DNA of 32,975 nucleotides. Origin: Acidobacteriota bacterium (GTDB taxonomy: Bacteria > Acidobacteriota > Polarisedimenticolia > J045). How positions within the stretch are numbered: position 1 is the stretch's first letter; each line of letters begins with the position of its first letter. Below, piece by piece: positions 14,752 through 21,854 of this stretch. The stretch covers positions 1 through 32,975 of the forward strand of contig JAGOJY010000048.1 in assembly GCA_017994815.1 (NCBI GenBank), written 5' to 3'. The translations under genes were made by a program, and so were the position numbers. Below the pieces are notes generated by a model, which did not search any database, was not told where the DNA came from, and saw only the letters and a program-made list of their open reading frames with translations.

Positions 14752-16164
14752 ATGCTCGAAGCGACCGCAGGAGCCGGCACCGCGGGCCTCGCGCGCAGCC
14801 TGCGCGATTCGAAGGCCGCGCGGTGGACCGCGCTCGCCATCTGCTCGTTCACGATGCTCTGCGGCTACTACGTCGCGGACGTCATGTCGCCGCTCAAGAC
14901 GCTGATCGAGCAGCAGCTGCACTGGACCAGCTCCGAGTACGGGTTCTTCACCGGCGCCTACGGCTCGTTCAACGTGTTCCTGGGGATGCTGGTCTTCGGC
15001 GGGATCATCCTCGACAAGGCCGGGGCGCGCTTCGCCGGGGTCCTGGCCACGGTGCTGATGGTCGTCGGCTGCGCCGCCAAGTACTGGGCCGTCAGCACGC
15101 CGAGCCTCGCCCAGTCCGCGCCGCTCGGCGTGAACGGGCAGGTGCTGGTCGCCGCGCTCGGCTTCGCCGTGTTCGGCGTCGGCATCGAGCTGATCGGGAT
15201 CACCGCGACCAAGATCATCGCGCGCTGGTTCAAGGGCTACGAGATCGCGCTGGCGATGGGCCTGCAGGTCGGCACCGCGCGGATCGGCACCGCGCTGGCG
15301 CTCGGGCTCGGCGCGCCGATCGCGGTCGCCTTCGGCGCCGTCTCCGCTCCGGTCCTTTTCGGGCTGATCCTCCTCGTCGTCGGGCTCGTGGCCTACACGT
15401 TCTACTGCGCGCTCGACGCGCGGCTCGACCGCTCCGAGAGTTCCACGCTCGAGGCGGTGGACGAGGCCGACGCGTTCCACCTGAAGGACATCGGCTCGAT
15501 CCTCGGCAACCGCGCGTTCTGGTACCTCGCGCTCTTGTGCGCGATGTTCTACTCCGCGGTCTTCCCGTTCCTCAAGTACGCGTCGGACCTGATGGTGCAG
15601 AAGTACGGGGTGGACGAGAGCTGGGCCGGCCTGATCCCGAGCATCCTCCCGTTCGCGACGATCCCGCTGACGGTCGTCTTCGGCAGCTACTACGATCGCA
15701 AGGGCAAGGGCGCCACGCTGATGCTGATCGGCTCGCTCCTGCTCGTCGCCGTGCACCTCACGTTCGCGATCCCGTTCCTCAGCAGCTGGGTGATGGCGCT
15801 GTTGGCGACGATCGTCCTCGGCTTCGGCTTCTCGCTGGTGCCGGCGGCGATGTGGCCGTCCGTCCCGCGCTTCATGCCGCACCGGCAGCTCGGCACCGCT
15901 TACGCGCTGATCTTCTTCCTGCAGAACCTCGTGGCGCTGATGGGCATCCCGTACTTGATCGGCTGGGTCCTCGAGCGCTTCTGCATCGTCGGGCAGCGCG
16001 TGACCGAGGAGGGGACGAGCCCGGCCTACAACTACACCCTGCCGATGCTGCTGTTCACGGCCTGCGGGGTGCTGGCCGTCGTCTTCGCGCTGCTGCTCAA
16101 GGCCGAGGACCGCAAGAAGGGTTACGGGCTCGAGCGACCGGCCTTCGCCAAGCCGGCCGCCTGA
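14752..16164 (+). CDS. Major facilitator superfamily transporter
   Basis: The 470-residue protein has about 12 hydrophobic helices in two halves, joined by a polar loop at about residues 222-250 (LDARLDRSESSTLEAVDEADAFHLKDIGSIL). The first half has the MFS loop 2-3 motif in the form FGGIILDKAGARFAG (family GxLxDRxGxR). The second half repeats it as FGSYYDRKGKGATLML. The N-terminal SPLKTLIEQQLHWTSSEYGF is reminiscent of the MFSD1-like branch, but the substrate cannot be told from sequence. The start is ATG 14752. A long open frame upstream reads through the antisense strand of the kinase gene and is not real. The stop TGA abuts the stop of the convergent gene. Confidence 0.88.
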   Translation: MLEATAGAGTAGLARSLRDSKAARWTALAICSFTMLCGYYVADVMSPLKTLIEQQLHWTSSEYGFFTGAYGSFNVFLGMLVFGGIILDKAGARFAGVLATVLMVVGCAAKYWAVSTPSLAQSAPLGVNGQVLVAALGFAVFGVGIELIGITATKIIARWFKGYEIALAMGLQVGTARIGTALALGLGAPIAVAFGAVSAPVLFGLILLVVGLVAYTFYCALDARLDRSESSTLEAVDEADAFHLKDIGSILGNRAFWYLALLCAMFYSAVFPFLKYASDLMVQKYGVDESWAGLIPSILPFATIPLTVVFGSYYDRKGKGATLMLIGSLLLVAVHLTFAIPFLSSWVMALLATIVLGFGFSLVPAAMWPSVPRFMPHRQLGTAYALIFFLQNLVALMGIPYLIGWVLERFCIVGQRVTEEGTSPAYNYTLPMLLFTACGVLAVVFALLLKAEDRKKGYGLERPAFAKPAA

Positions 16165-18501
16165 TCAGCAGCGCGCTGCAAGGAGCAGCCGCTCGATCCG
16201 CGACAGCCGCGCCGCGCGCTCGGCCGCGAAGCGCTCGATCCCGGTCAGGAGGCTCGCCGGGTCGAGCCGCGCCTCCTCGATCACCTCGTCCACGGTTCCG
16301 CCGGTGCGCCAGCGGTCGTCCCAGTCGGCGGACAGCGTGTACTCCAGCGAGATCTCCGTCGCGAACCAGCGCCGCAGCGTGTCGCGGGCACGGTTGGTGA
16401 TTCCCATGGCGTCGAGACGGTCTTCCGCGGACAGCACCGCGTCGCGGTACTCCGGCGCCTGCCGCGCGAACAGCTGCGGCGAGACGGCCGCCACGATCTT
16501 CACGTTGAGGCCGCGGCGGTGCAGTTCCGGGAACAGCGCCAGGACGTTGTTGGTCGTGGCGGCGCCCTGCACGATCACGCACCCGGCGCGCGGCAGTTCC
16601 GCGTCGTAGCCGCGCAGGACGTACGCCCCACGCGCCGCCTCGTGGTGCGAGGGGATCCCGAGCGCGGCGCGGTCCGGCACGCGCAGGGCGGGCCGCGCGA
16701 GGTGCAGCGCCACGATCGGCGCGCGCACCGCCAGCCCGGCCGCGAGCAGGACCGGGATCTCGTTCGCCTCCCACGGGTGGAGGTCGATCACGCTCCCCTC
16801 GGGGAACAACTGCGTCACCGAGGGTGCGAACACGCCGAAGTGGCTGCGGCTGTCCTCGGCGGTCTCGGGGCCGCTGTGCGAGGCGACCCAGATCACCGGG
16901 CCGACCTTGGCCTCCGAGTCCTGTGCCAGCTGGCTGTACAGGCGCATCGGCCCGTACTGCAGGTAGGCGAACGCGCCGTACGACGAGTGCACCGCGCCGA
17001 GACCGTCCCACGCCGCGAGCGGGTCCGCGGCGAGGTTGACCGAGGCGATCCCGGCCGCCATCGCCGCGTTGCACAGTTCGGTGATCTGCTGCAGCGGCAC
17101 GACGCCCTCGGCGTGCTCGCGGTCGTAGATGCCGTAGTTGGCGAGGGCGGCGAACGGCTGCGCGAAGCCGATCACGCCGGTCGACTCGGCCAGGTCCGCG
17201 GAGAACGCGAGGAACAGCGGGCGGCCGTGCTCCGCGCGGGCCCACGAGTTGGCCCACGCGCCCCAGCGCGCGAGCGCGGCCCGCGCCGGCACCTTCTCGC
17301 CCGCGGCGAACCACATCTCGGCGGGATAGCCGCGGGCGTCGGTCAGCCGCGCGTCGTCCCAGGGCGAAGGCGCGGCGGTGTTCCAGCGCAGCGTGGCCGG
17401 GCGCGCCGGCACCGCCGCGGCGATCTCCAGCAATCGGTCGGCGATCGCGCGGCACGACTCCGCGTCGTCGCGGATCACCGAGGCGGCGAGGCGGAAGTTC
17501 TCGCGCGCCTGCTCGCGCAGTGCCGCCGCGTCGTCCGGCGGCGGATCGCCGAACCCGCGGAAGCGCACGTTGTAGCGCTCCTGGAATGCGCGCTTGGTTT
17601 CCCAGAACTCGGGGGAGTTCATCGCGTGCGGCGCGCCGTGCGAGAGGTGGTCGTACTTGCCGTAGCCCCGCCCCTTGCGCGTGCGGAACCAGGCCAGCGC
17701 CGGACGGCCGCCGGTCTCGCGCGCGCCGGTCGCCGCCAGGAGCGCGCGCGCGAGGGCCGACCAGTCCGTGCCGTCGTCGGCCCCGTAGACGCGCCAGCCG
17801 CGGCTCGCCAGCCAGTCGACCGGCGTTCCGTACACGACCGACGAGCACGGCCGCGGGTCGATCCCGTAGTCGTTCCAGTCGAGCAGGAGGTACAGCCGAT
17901 CGAGGCCGAGGCCCCACGCCGCGCTGAGCGCCTCCTGCGCGATGCCGGGCGTCAGCCCGCCCTCGCCCTCGAGCACGAACACGCGCGCGCCCGTGCCGGC
18001 GCGCTCGAGCGCCAGCGCGATGCCGACCGCGGCGGCGAGGCCGTGGCCCGAGGGCCCGCTGTTGAATGCCGCCAGCCGGGTCTTGCCCGCGGCCTCGACG
18101 TGGCCGGGAAGCCCGCCCCGCCTTCGGAACTTCAGCAGGTCCTCCCACGTCAAACGCCAACGGCGATCGATGTCGTAGCGCGACTCGTGCGTCGCGGCGT
18201 GCCGCGCCGAAAGCGCCTCGTGCAGCGTCGCCAGCGTCGCGTACAGCACCGGCACCGCGTGCCCCGCGGCGAGCACGAACCTGTCCGCGAAAGGCAGGCC
18301 GGGGTTGCGGATGTCCCAGCGCAGGGCACCCGACAGCAGGAGCGTGATCAGCGCCGGGGCCTTGGAGCGCGAGCCGCCGGGATGGCCGGACTGGCGGTAG
18401 TTGAGCGCCAGGTCGATGAGCTGGTCGGTCACGTCGCGGGCCACGTCCCATCCGGGAAACAGCGGCTCCAGCGCGTGCTGCGGCGGATCGGCATCGAACA
18501 T
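16165..18501 (-). CDS. Transketolase-family thiamine diphosphate enzyme
   Basis: The 778-residue protein follows the transketolase layout but exceeds the usual length of about 660. Active-site histidines are recognisable: SGHPG (H40), AGHAVP (H81) and GLPGHVE (H134). GPSGHGLAAAVG corresponds to the family GPLGQG. The thiamine-diphosphate/Mg motif reads GEG (179-181) and ends at WND (N210), so the usual Asp of GDG is Glu. The pyrimidine-binding half has NYGIYDREHAEG, with the catalytic Glu candidate, and WVASHSGPETAEDSRSHFG. The start ATG 18501 has GGGAG 8 nt upstream. It is transcribed alone. Canonical pentose-phosphate function is possible, but the length and the Glu make a variant substrate plausible. 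Confidence 0.85.
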   Translation of the reverse strand: MFDADPPQHALEPLFPGWDVARDVTDQLIDLALNYRQSGHPGGSRSKAPALITLLLSGALRWDIRNPGLPFADRFVLAAGHAVPVLYATLATLHEALSARHAATHESRYDIDRRWRLTWEDLLKFRRRGGLPGHVEAAGKTRLAAFNSGPSGHGLAAAVGIALALERAGTGARVFVLEGEGGLTPGIAQEALSAAWGLGLDRLYLLLDWNDYGIDPRPCSSVVYGTPVDWLASRGWRVYGADDGTDWSALARALLAATGARETGGRPALAWFRTRKGRGYGKYDHLSHGAPHAMNSPEFWETKRAFQERYNVRFRGFGDPPPDDAAALREQARENFRLAASVIRDDAESCRAIADRLLEIAAAVPARPATLRWNTAAPSPWDDARLTDARGYPAEMWFAAGEKVPARAALARWGAWANSWARAEHGRPLFLAFSADLAESTGVIGFAQPFAALANYGIYDREHAEGVVPLQQITELCNAAMAAGIASVNLAADPLAAWDGLGAVHSSYGAFAYLQYGPMRLYSQLAQDSEAKVGPVIWVASHSGPETAEDSRSHFGVFAPSVTQLFPEGSVIDLHPWEANEIPVLLAAGLAVRAPIVALHLARPALRVPDRAALGIPSHHEAARGAYVLRGYDAELPRAGCVIVQGAATTNNVLALFPELHRRGLNVKIVAAVSPQLFARQAPEYRDAVLSAEDRLDAMGITNRARDTLRRWFATEISLEYTLSADWDDRWRTGGTVDEVIEEARLDPASLLTGIERFAAERAARLSRIERLLLAARC

Positions 18502-18584
18502 CTTTGGGGCTCCCGGGCAGGCCCGGACCATGTCACAGACCGCCGGGCCCGGGCAAGCCTCGCCCCGGCCGGCCCCGGTTTTTG

Positions 18585-18613
18585 TTGCCCGCGCCGGCCG
18601 GTGACCGTATAGC
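18585..18613 (+). promoter_or_regulatory. Promoter of the Tat-exported DUF362-like gene
   Basis: TTGCCC (18585-18590) and TATAGC (18608-18613) are separated by exactly 17 nt. Transcription would start near 18620, upstream of GGAGAG (18643-18648) and ATG 18654. It lies in the divergent gap with the transketolase-like gene. Confidence 0.65.
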
Positions 18614-18653
18614 CACCGGCGAGGCGGACGAGATGGACGAGCGGAGAGACGGA

Positions 18654-20066
18654 ATGCGCGGAGCGATCGGCCGGCGTGAGTTTACCCGGCGCGCGGCGCT
18701 GGCCGCCGCCGCGCCGCTGGCGCTGCGCGGGACGGCGTGGGCCGCCGGTCCCGCCGCCGGGACCGGGCGCGTGGTGCACGTGCACCACGGGCGCGCCGTG
18801 CGCTGGAACGCGACGAGCGGGATGTACCGCGACTTCGTCGACCAGACCTCGGTCAACGTCATGCTCGACGAGGCGGTTCGCGCGCTAAAGGGCACCGTGT
18901 CGTTCGATGCCGCGTGGCAGGCCGTCTTCCCGATGCCGGCCCCGGAAACCCGCACGCTGGCGATCAAGGTCAACCTCAACAACTCGACCGACGCGCAGGA
19001 CGGCGCCGGCAACGACATCGACGCGATCCCCGAGCCGGCGATCGCGGTGATCCGCGGCTTCGTGCGCGCCGGCGGGCTGTCGGCCAACTGCACGGTCTAC
19101 GACTCGACGAACACGGCGCCGGCGCGTTTCCTCGCGACGTGGTTCAAGAACAAGGTCAAGGCGTGGTTCCCCGACGTGTCGTTCGTCGCCGCCGGCGGCA
19201 GCGAGGGGCTCGGTCCCGCGGCGGCCGACCCGCGCACGTATGTCACGTGGGACCTCGCGTACATCAACCGCCCGCCGGACACGCGGATCGCGGGCACCGT
19301 GCTGAACGCGGATTACCTCGTCAATATCCCGATCGTGAAGCGCCACGGCCAGGCCAACATGACGCTCGGCTACAAGGCCCACCTCGGCTCGATCGCCGGC
19401 GCGGACCAGATGCACCCGTGGCTGTTCAACGACGTGCCCGAGGCCTCGGTGCTGGCGGACATCATGGGCAGCCCCGTCGTGCCCGGCGACCCCTCGGTGC
19501 GCTCGATCGCGCAGAAGACCGCGCTGACGGTCGGCGACATGCTGTATGGCCAGCCGTGCCGCAACTGGGGCGCGACGCCGCGACCGTGGCTGCTGTACCG
19601 CAACGAGTGGCCGAACTGCCTGGTCGTCTCGGACGATCCCGTCGCGGCGGACAGCGTCATGTCGGACCTGCTGCAGGCCGAACCGGCCAGCGACGGCGGC
19701 TGCGGGTCGATCCGCGCGTGGGCCCGGCGCTACCTGCAGTACGCGGAAGCGAAGGGCCAGGGGATCTTCGAGCACGTGACGCTGCCGTCCGGCCAGAGGT
19801 TCGACCCGGCCCGCATGACCTACAGCCGGATCTCGTACAGCTACCTCGACCTGTGGCCGAGCGGCGCGGACCTGCGCGTGCAGCGCTTCCAGGGCGGCAG
19901 CGTGCTGCTGCAGTGGGAGCACTACTTCTCGGGCCTGTGCTCCATTTGGCGCTCCACCAATCCCGACTTCTCGGGAGCCGTCCGCCTCGGCGCGTCGCCG
20001 GTCGGCCAATTCGTGGACCCCGCCCCGCCCGAGCCGGCCTTCTACCGCGTGTATTTCGGCGGGTAG
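18654..20066 (+). CDS. Tat-exported DUF362-like protein with C-terminal FN3-like module
   Basis: The 470-residue product starts at ATG 18654, chosen over ATG 18633 because GGAGAG (18643-18648) lies 5 nt before it. The N-terminus is a twin-arginine signal: GRREFTRRAALAAAAPLAL then AWAAG, so the protein is exported folded. The body resembles DUF362: LAIKVNLNNS, a segment around VIRGFVRAGG with VYDSTNTAP, and LVNIPIVKRHGQANMTLGYKAHLGSI. The function of DUF362 proteins is unknown. Some carry Fe-S clusters, but no CxxCxxC cluster is seen here. Residues about 400-470 form a separate beta-rich module with the string SIWRSTNPDFSG, also found in the C13 protease of this window. It is monocistronic. 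Confidence 0.75.
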   Translation: MRGAIGRREFTRRAALAAAAPLALRGTAWAAGPAAGTGRVVHVHHGRAVRWNATSGMYRDFVDQTSVNVMLDEAVRALKGTVSFDAAWQAVFPMPAPETRTLAIKVNLNNSTDAQDGAGNDIDAIPEPAIAVIRGFVRAGGLSANCTVYDSTNTAPARFLATWFKNKVKAWFPDVSFVAAGGSEGLGPAAADPRTYVTWDLAYINRPPDTRIAGTVLNADYLVNIPIVKRHGQANMTLGYKAHLGSIAGADQMHPWLFNDVPEASVLADIMGSPVVPGDPSVRSIAQKTALTVGDMLYGQPCRNWGATPRPWLLYRNEWPNCLVVSDDPVAADSVMSDLLQAEPASDGGCGSIRAWARRYLQYAEAKGQGIFEHVTLPSGQRFDPARMTYSRISYSYLDLWPSGADLRVQRFQGGSVLLQWEHYFSGLCSIWRSTNPDFSGAVRLGASPVGQFVDPAPPEPAFYRVYFGG

Positions 20067-20155
20067 ACCCTTCCGGTTGGAGTCCTTGTTGTTTTGCGCA
20101 GAATTCAGGCAGGTTTGCGCTGGTGGTCCTGGGTAAGTTCGGCACGGCTGGCCGC

Positions 20156-20270
20156 CGTAGGCGCCGCCGGCGGCGACCCGCCACGTGACCTCGATCGCTG
20201 CACGGCATTCGTACGCGCGGTCGTACCTCGCGTCGCCGGCATGGCCGGGCCGGCTACGCCGGCCCCTACG
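20156..20270. repeat. Small inverted-repeat intergenic element (115 bp)
   Basis: The element opens with CGTAGGCGCC and closes with GGCCCCTACG, an imperfect terminal inverted repeat (CGTAGGCGCC against CGTAGGGGCC). Inside the right end lies a perfect 8-bp hairpin, GGGCCGGC (20247-20254), loop TAC, GCCGGCCC (20258-20265). It sits between two convergent genes and contains no plausible gene. GTAGGGGC...GCCCCTAC ends are common in dispersed intergenic repeats of GC-rich bacteria. Copy number elsewhere in the genome cannot be seen. Bases 20067-20155 show nothing recognisable. Confidence 0.5.
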
Positions 20271-20285
20271 TGCTCGCGACGTGCG

Positions 20286-20723
20286 TCAGTCGTCGTCGAT
20301 GGCGCGCGTGCCGCCCCAGCGCCGGACGATCTCGTCGTCGAAGCGATCGGCCGCCAGCACCACGCCCAGCACCGACGCGCGCAACTGGTCCTTGTCGCAG
20401 CGCGAGCCCAGGATCGAGTGGTCGTAGACGACGTCGCCTTCCTCGTCCAGGCCAAACGCGCCGAAGATGAGGTTCGCGTTCTGGTGCAGGAGGTAACCGA
20501 ACAGCTCGGGCTCGAGCCGTGGGCGCGTGGCGACGAAGGCCCGGGTGGTGATGATCGCGTCGTCGCCGTACGGCAGCACGAGCACGTGGGCGATCGCGCT
20601 GCCGACCATCACCGCGAAGCCGGGGCTGTCCTCGCGCTCGAGCACGAACTCGCCGAACAGCTCCCGCATCCAGGGCGTGATCCGCTCGTAGCAGTCCCTT
20701 ACCGCGTCGGTGACGAATTCCAC
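20286..20723 (-). CDS. YbjN-domain protein (type III chaperone-like fold)
   Basis: The product has about 145 residues, starting at GTG (CAC 20721-20723) as MEFVTDAVRDCYERITPWM. The core VMVGSAIAHVLVLPYGDDAIITTRAFVATRPRLEPELFGYLLHQNANLIFGAFGLDEEGDVVYDHSILGSRCDKDQL fits the YbjN/sensory-transduction-regulator family, whose fold resembles type III secretion chaperones and whose role is poorly known. The start lies 25 nt inside the 3' end of the isocitrate dehydrogenase gene in another frame, so the two are one transcription unit. The longer open frame further upstream is antisense noise. The start codon is less certain than the body. Confidence 0.75.
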   Translation of the reverse strand: MEFVTDAVRDCYERITPWMRELFGEFVLEREDSPGFAVMVGSAIAHVLVLPYGDDAIITTRAFVATRPRLEPELFGYLLHQNANLIFGAFGLDEEGDVVYDHSILGSRCDKDQLRASVLGVVLAADRFDDEIVRRWGGTRAIDDD

Positions 20724-21748
20724 GTGGCCCCGCCGCCCCGGGAGCGTTCCCGCATCGCCTCGAGCAGCGCGGACACGTAGTCGGCGCCGGAAGCGCTCCC
20801 GCCCAAGTCGCGGGTTCGGACAGTCCCCGCGGCGATCACGTCCCGCACCGAGCCCTCGATCAACTCGGCGGCACCTTCCTGCCCGAGGTGCCGCAGCATC
20901 AGCGCCCCGGAGAGGATCAGCGCGGTCGGGTTCGCCACGCCCTTGCCGGCAATATCGGGGGCCGAGCCGTGCACGGCCTCGAACACGGCGGCGTCGGCAC
21001 CGAAGTTCGCGCTCGGCGCGAGGCCGAGCCCCCCGGCGAGCCCGCTGGCGAGATCCGAGAGGATGTCGCCGAACAGGTTCTCCATCACGAGCACGTCGAA
21101 CTGCGCGGGGTCGAGGACCAGCTTCATCGCCGTGGCATCGACGATCGACTCGCGGTACTCGATTTCCGGGAACTCGCGCGCGATCCTCCGCGCGATGTCG
21201 AGGAACAGCCCGTCGCTGAGCTTGAGGATGTTCGCCTTGTGCACCGCGGTGACGCTCTTGCGCCCCCGCGCGCGCGCCAGCTCGAAGGCGAAGCGGACGA
21301 TCCGCTCCGAGCCGCGAGCCGTGACCACGCGCAGGCTCTCGACGACGCCCGGCACCACCACGTGCTCGATGCCGCTGTACAGCCCCTCGGTGTTCTCGCG
21401 GACGATGATCAGGTCGACGTTCTCGTAGCGCGAGGCGACCCCGGCCGTGCTGCGGACCGGCCGGAAGTTCGCGTACAGGTCGAACATCTGGCGCAACTGG
21501 ACGTTCACGGAGCGGTAGCCGCCGCCGATCGGCGTGCCGATCGGCCCCTTGAGGGCGATCCGGCTGCGGCGCAGCGCGGCGACCGTTTCCTCGGGCAGCG
21601 GCGTGCCGTGGCGCTCGAAGTGCTCCGCGCCCGCCGGGCGGACCAGCCACTCGATCTCGACGCCGCTCGCGTCGATCACGCGCCGCGCCGCGTCGGTGAC
21701 CTCCGGCCCGATCCCGTCGCCCGGGATCAACGTCACGAGCTGTGCCAT
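20699..21748 (-). CDS. Isocitrate dehydrogenase, probably NAD-dependent
   Basis: The 349-residue protein belongs to the isocitrate/isopropylmalate dehydrogenase family, which oxidatively decarboxylates a 2-hydroxy acid. It begins LVTLIPGDGIGPEV. The substrate loop reads RSVNVQLR (S80, N82, R86), then DLYANFRPVR (R96) and VRENTEGLYSGIEH (117-129). ENTEGLYSGIEH with Ser80 fits isocitrate rather than isopropylmalate dehydrogenases. VENLFGDILSDLASG-type metal-binding Asp residues and the cofactor segment VHGSAPDIAGKGVANP complete the picture and resemble NAD-linked IDH. The C-terminus is short and ends over the YbjN gene. The start ATG 21748 has no Shine-Dalgarno but has a promoter immediately upstream. 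Isopropylmalate or homoisocitrate activity cannot be fully excluded. Confidence 0.85.
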   Translation of the reverse strand: MAQLVTLIPGDGIGPEVTDAARRVIDASGVEIEWLVRPAGAEHFERHGTPLPEETVAALRRSRIALKGPIGTPIGGGYRSVNVQLRQMFDLYANFRPVRSTAGVASRYENVDLIIVRENTEGLYSGIEHVVVPGVVESLRVVTARGSERIVRFAFELARARGRKSVTAVHKANILKLSDGLFLDIARRIAREFPEIEYRESIVDATAMKLVLDPAQFDVLVMENLFGDILSDLASGLAGGLGLAPSANFGADAAVFEAVHGSAPDIAGKGVANPTALILSGALMLRHLGQEGAAELIEGSVRDVIAAGTVRTRDLGGSASGADYVSALLEAMRERSRGGGATWNSSPTR

Positions 21749-21756
21749 GGGCCCGG

Positions 21757-21786
21757 ATTATCACCCTGCCGCGCGGCGCGGACCAA
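21757..21786 (-). promoter_or_regulatory. Promoter of isocitrate dehydrogenase gene, probably leaderless
   Basis: On the minus strand TTGGTC (21781-21786) and GATAAT (21757-21762) are 18 nt apart. Seven nucleotides separate GATAAT from the ATG, placing the transcription start at the A of the start codon. Confidence 0.6.
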
Positions 21787-21817
21787 TCTCGGCCCGTTGC
21801 ATTCCCGGGGTCCGGCC

Positions 21818-21844
21818 GGGCGCGCGGCACGAGGCCGCGCGCCC
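21818..21844 (-). terminator. Perfect 11-bp hairpin after the nucleotidase gene
   Basis: GGGCGCGCGGC (21818-21828), loop ACGAG, GCCGCGCGCCC (21834-21844). It begins 10 nt past the stop of the large phosphatase/nucleotidase gene and precedes the isocitrate dehydrogenase promoter. No T-run follows on the minus strand, so it may need Rho or act as an mRNA 3' end stabiliser. Confidence 0.6.
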
Positions 21845-21854
21845 GCCGTGGTGA

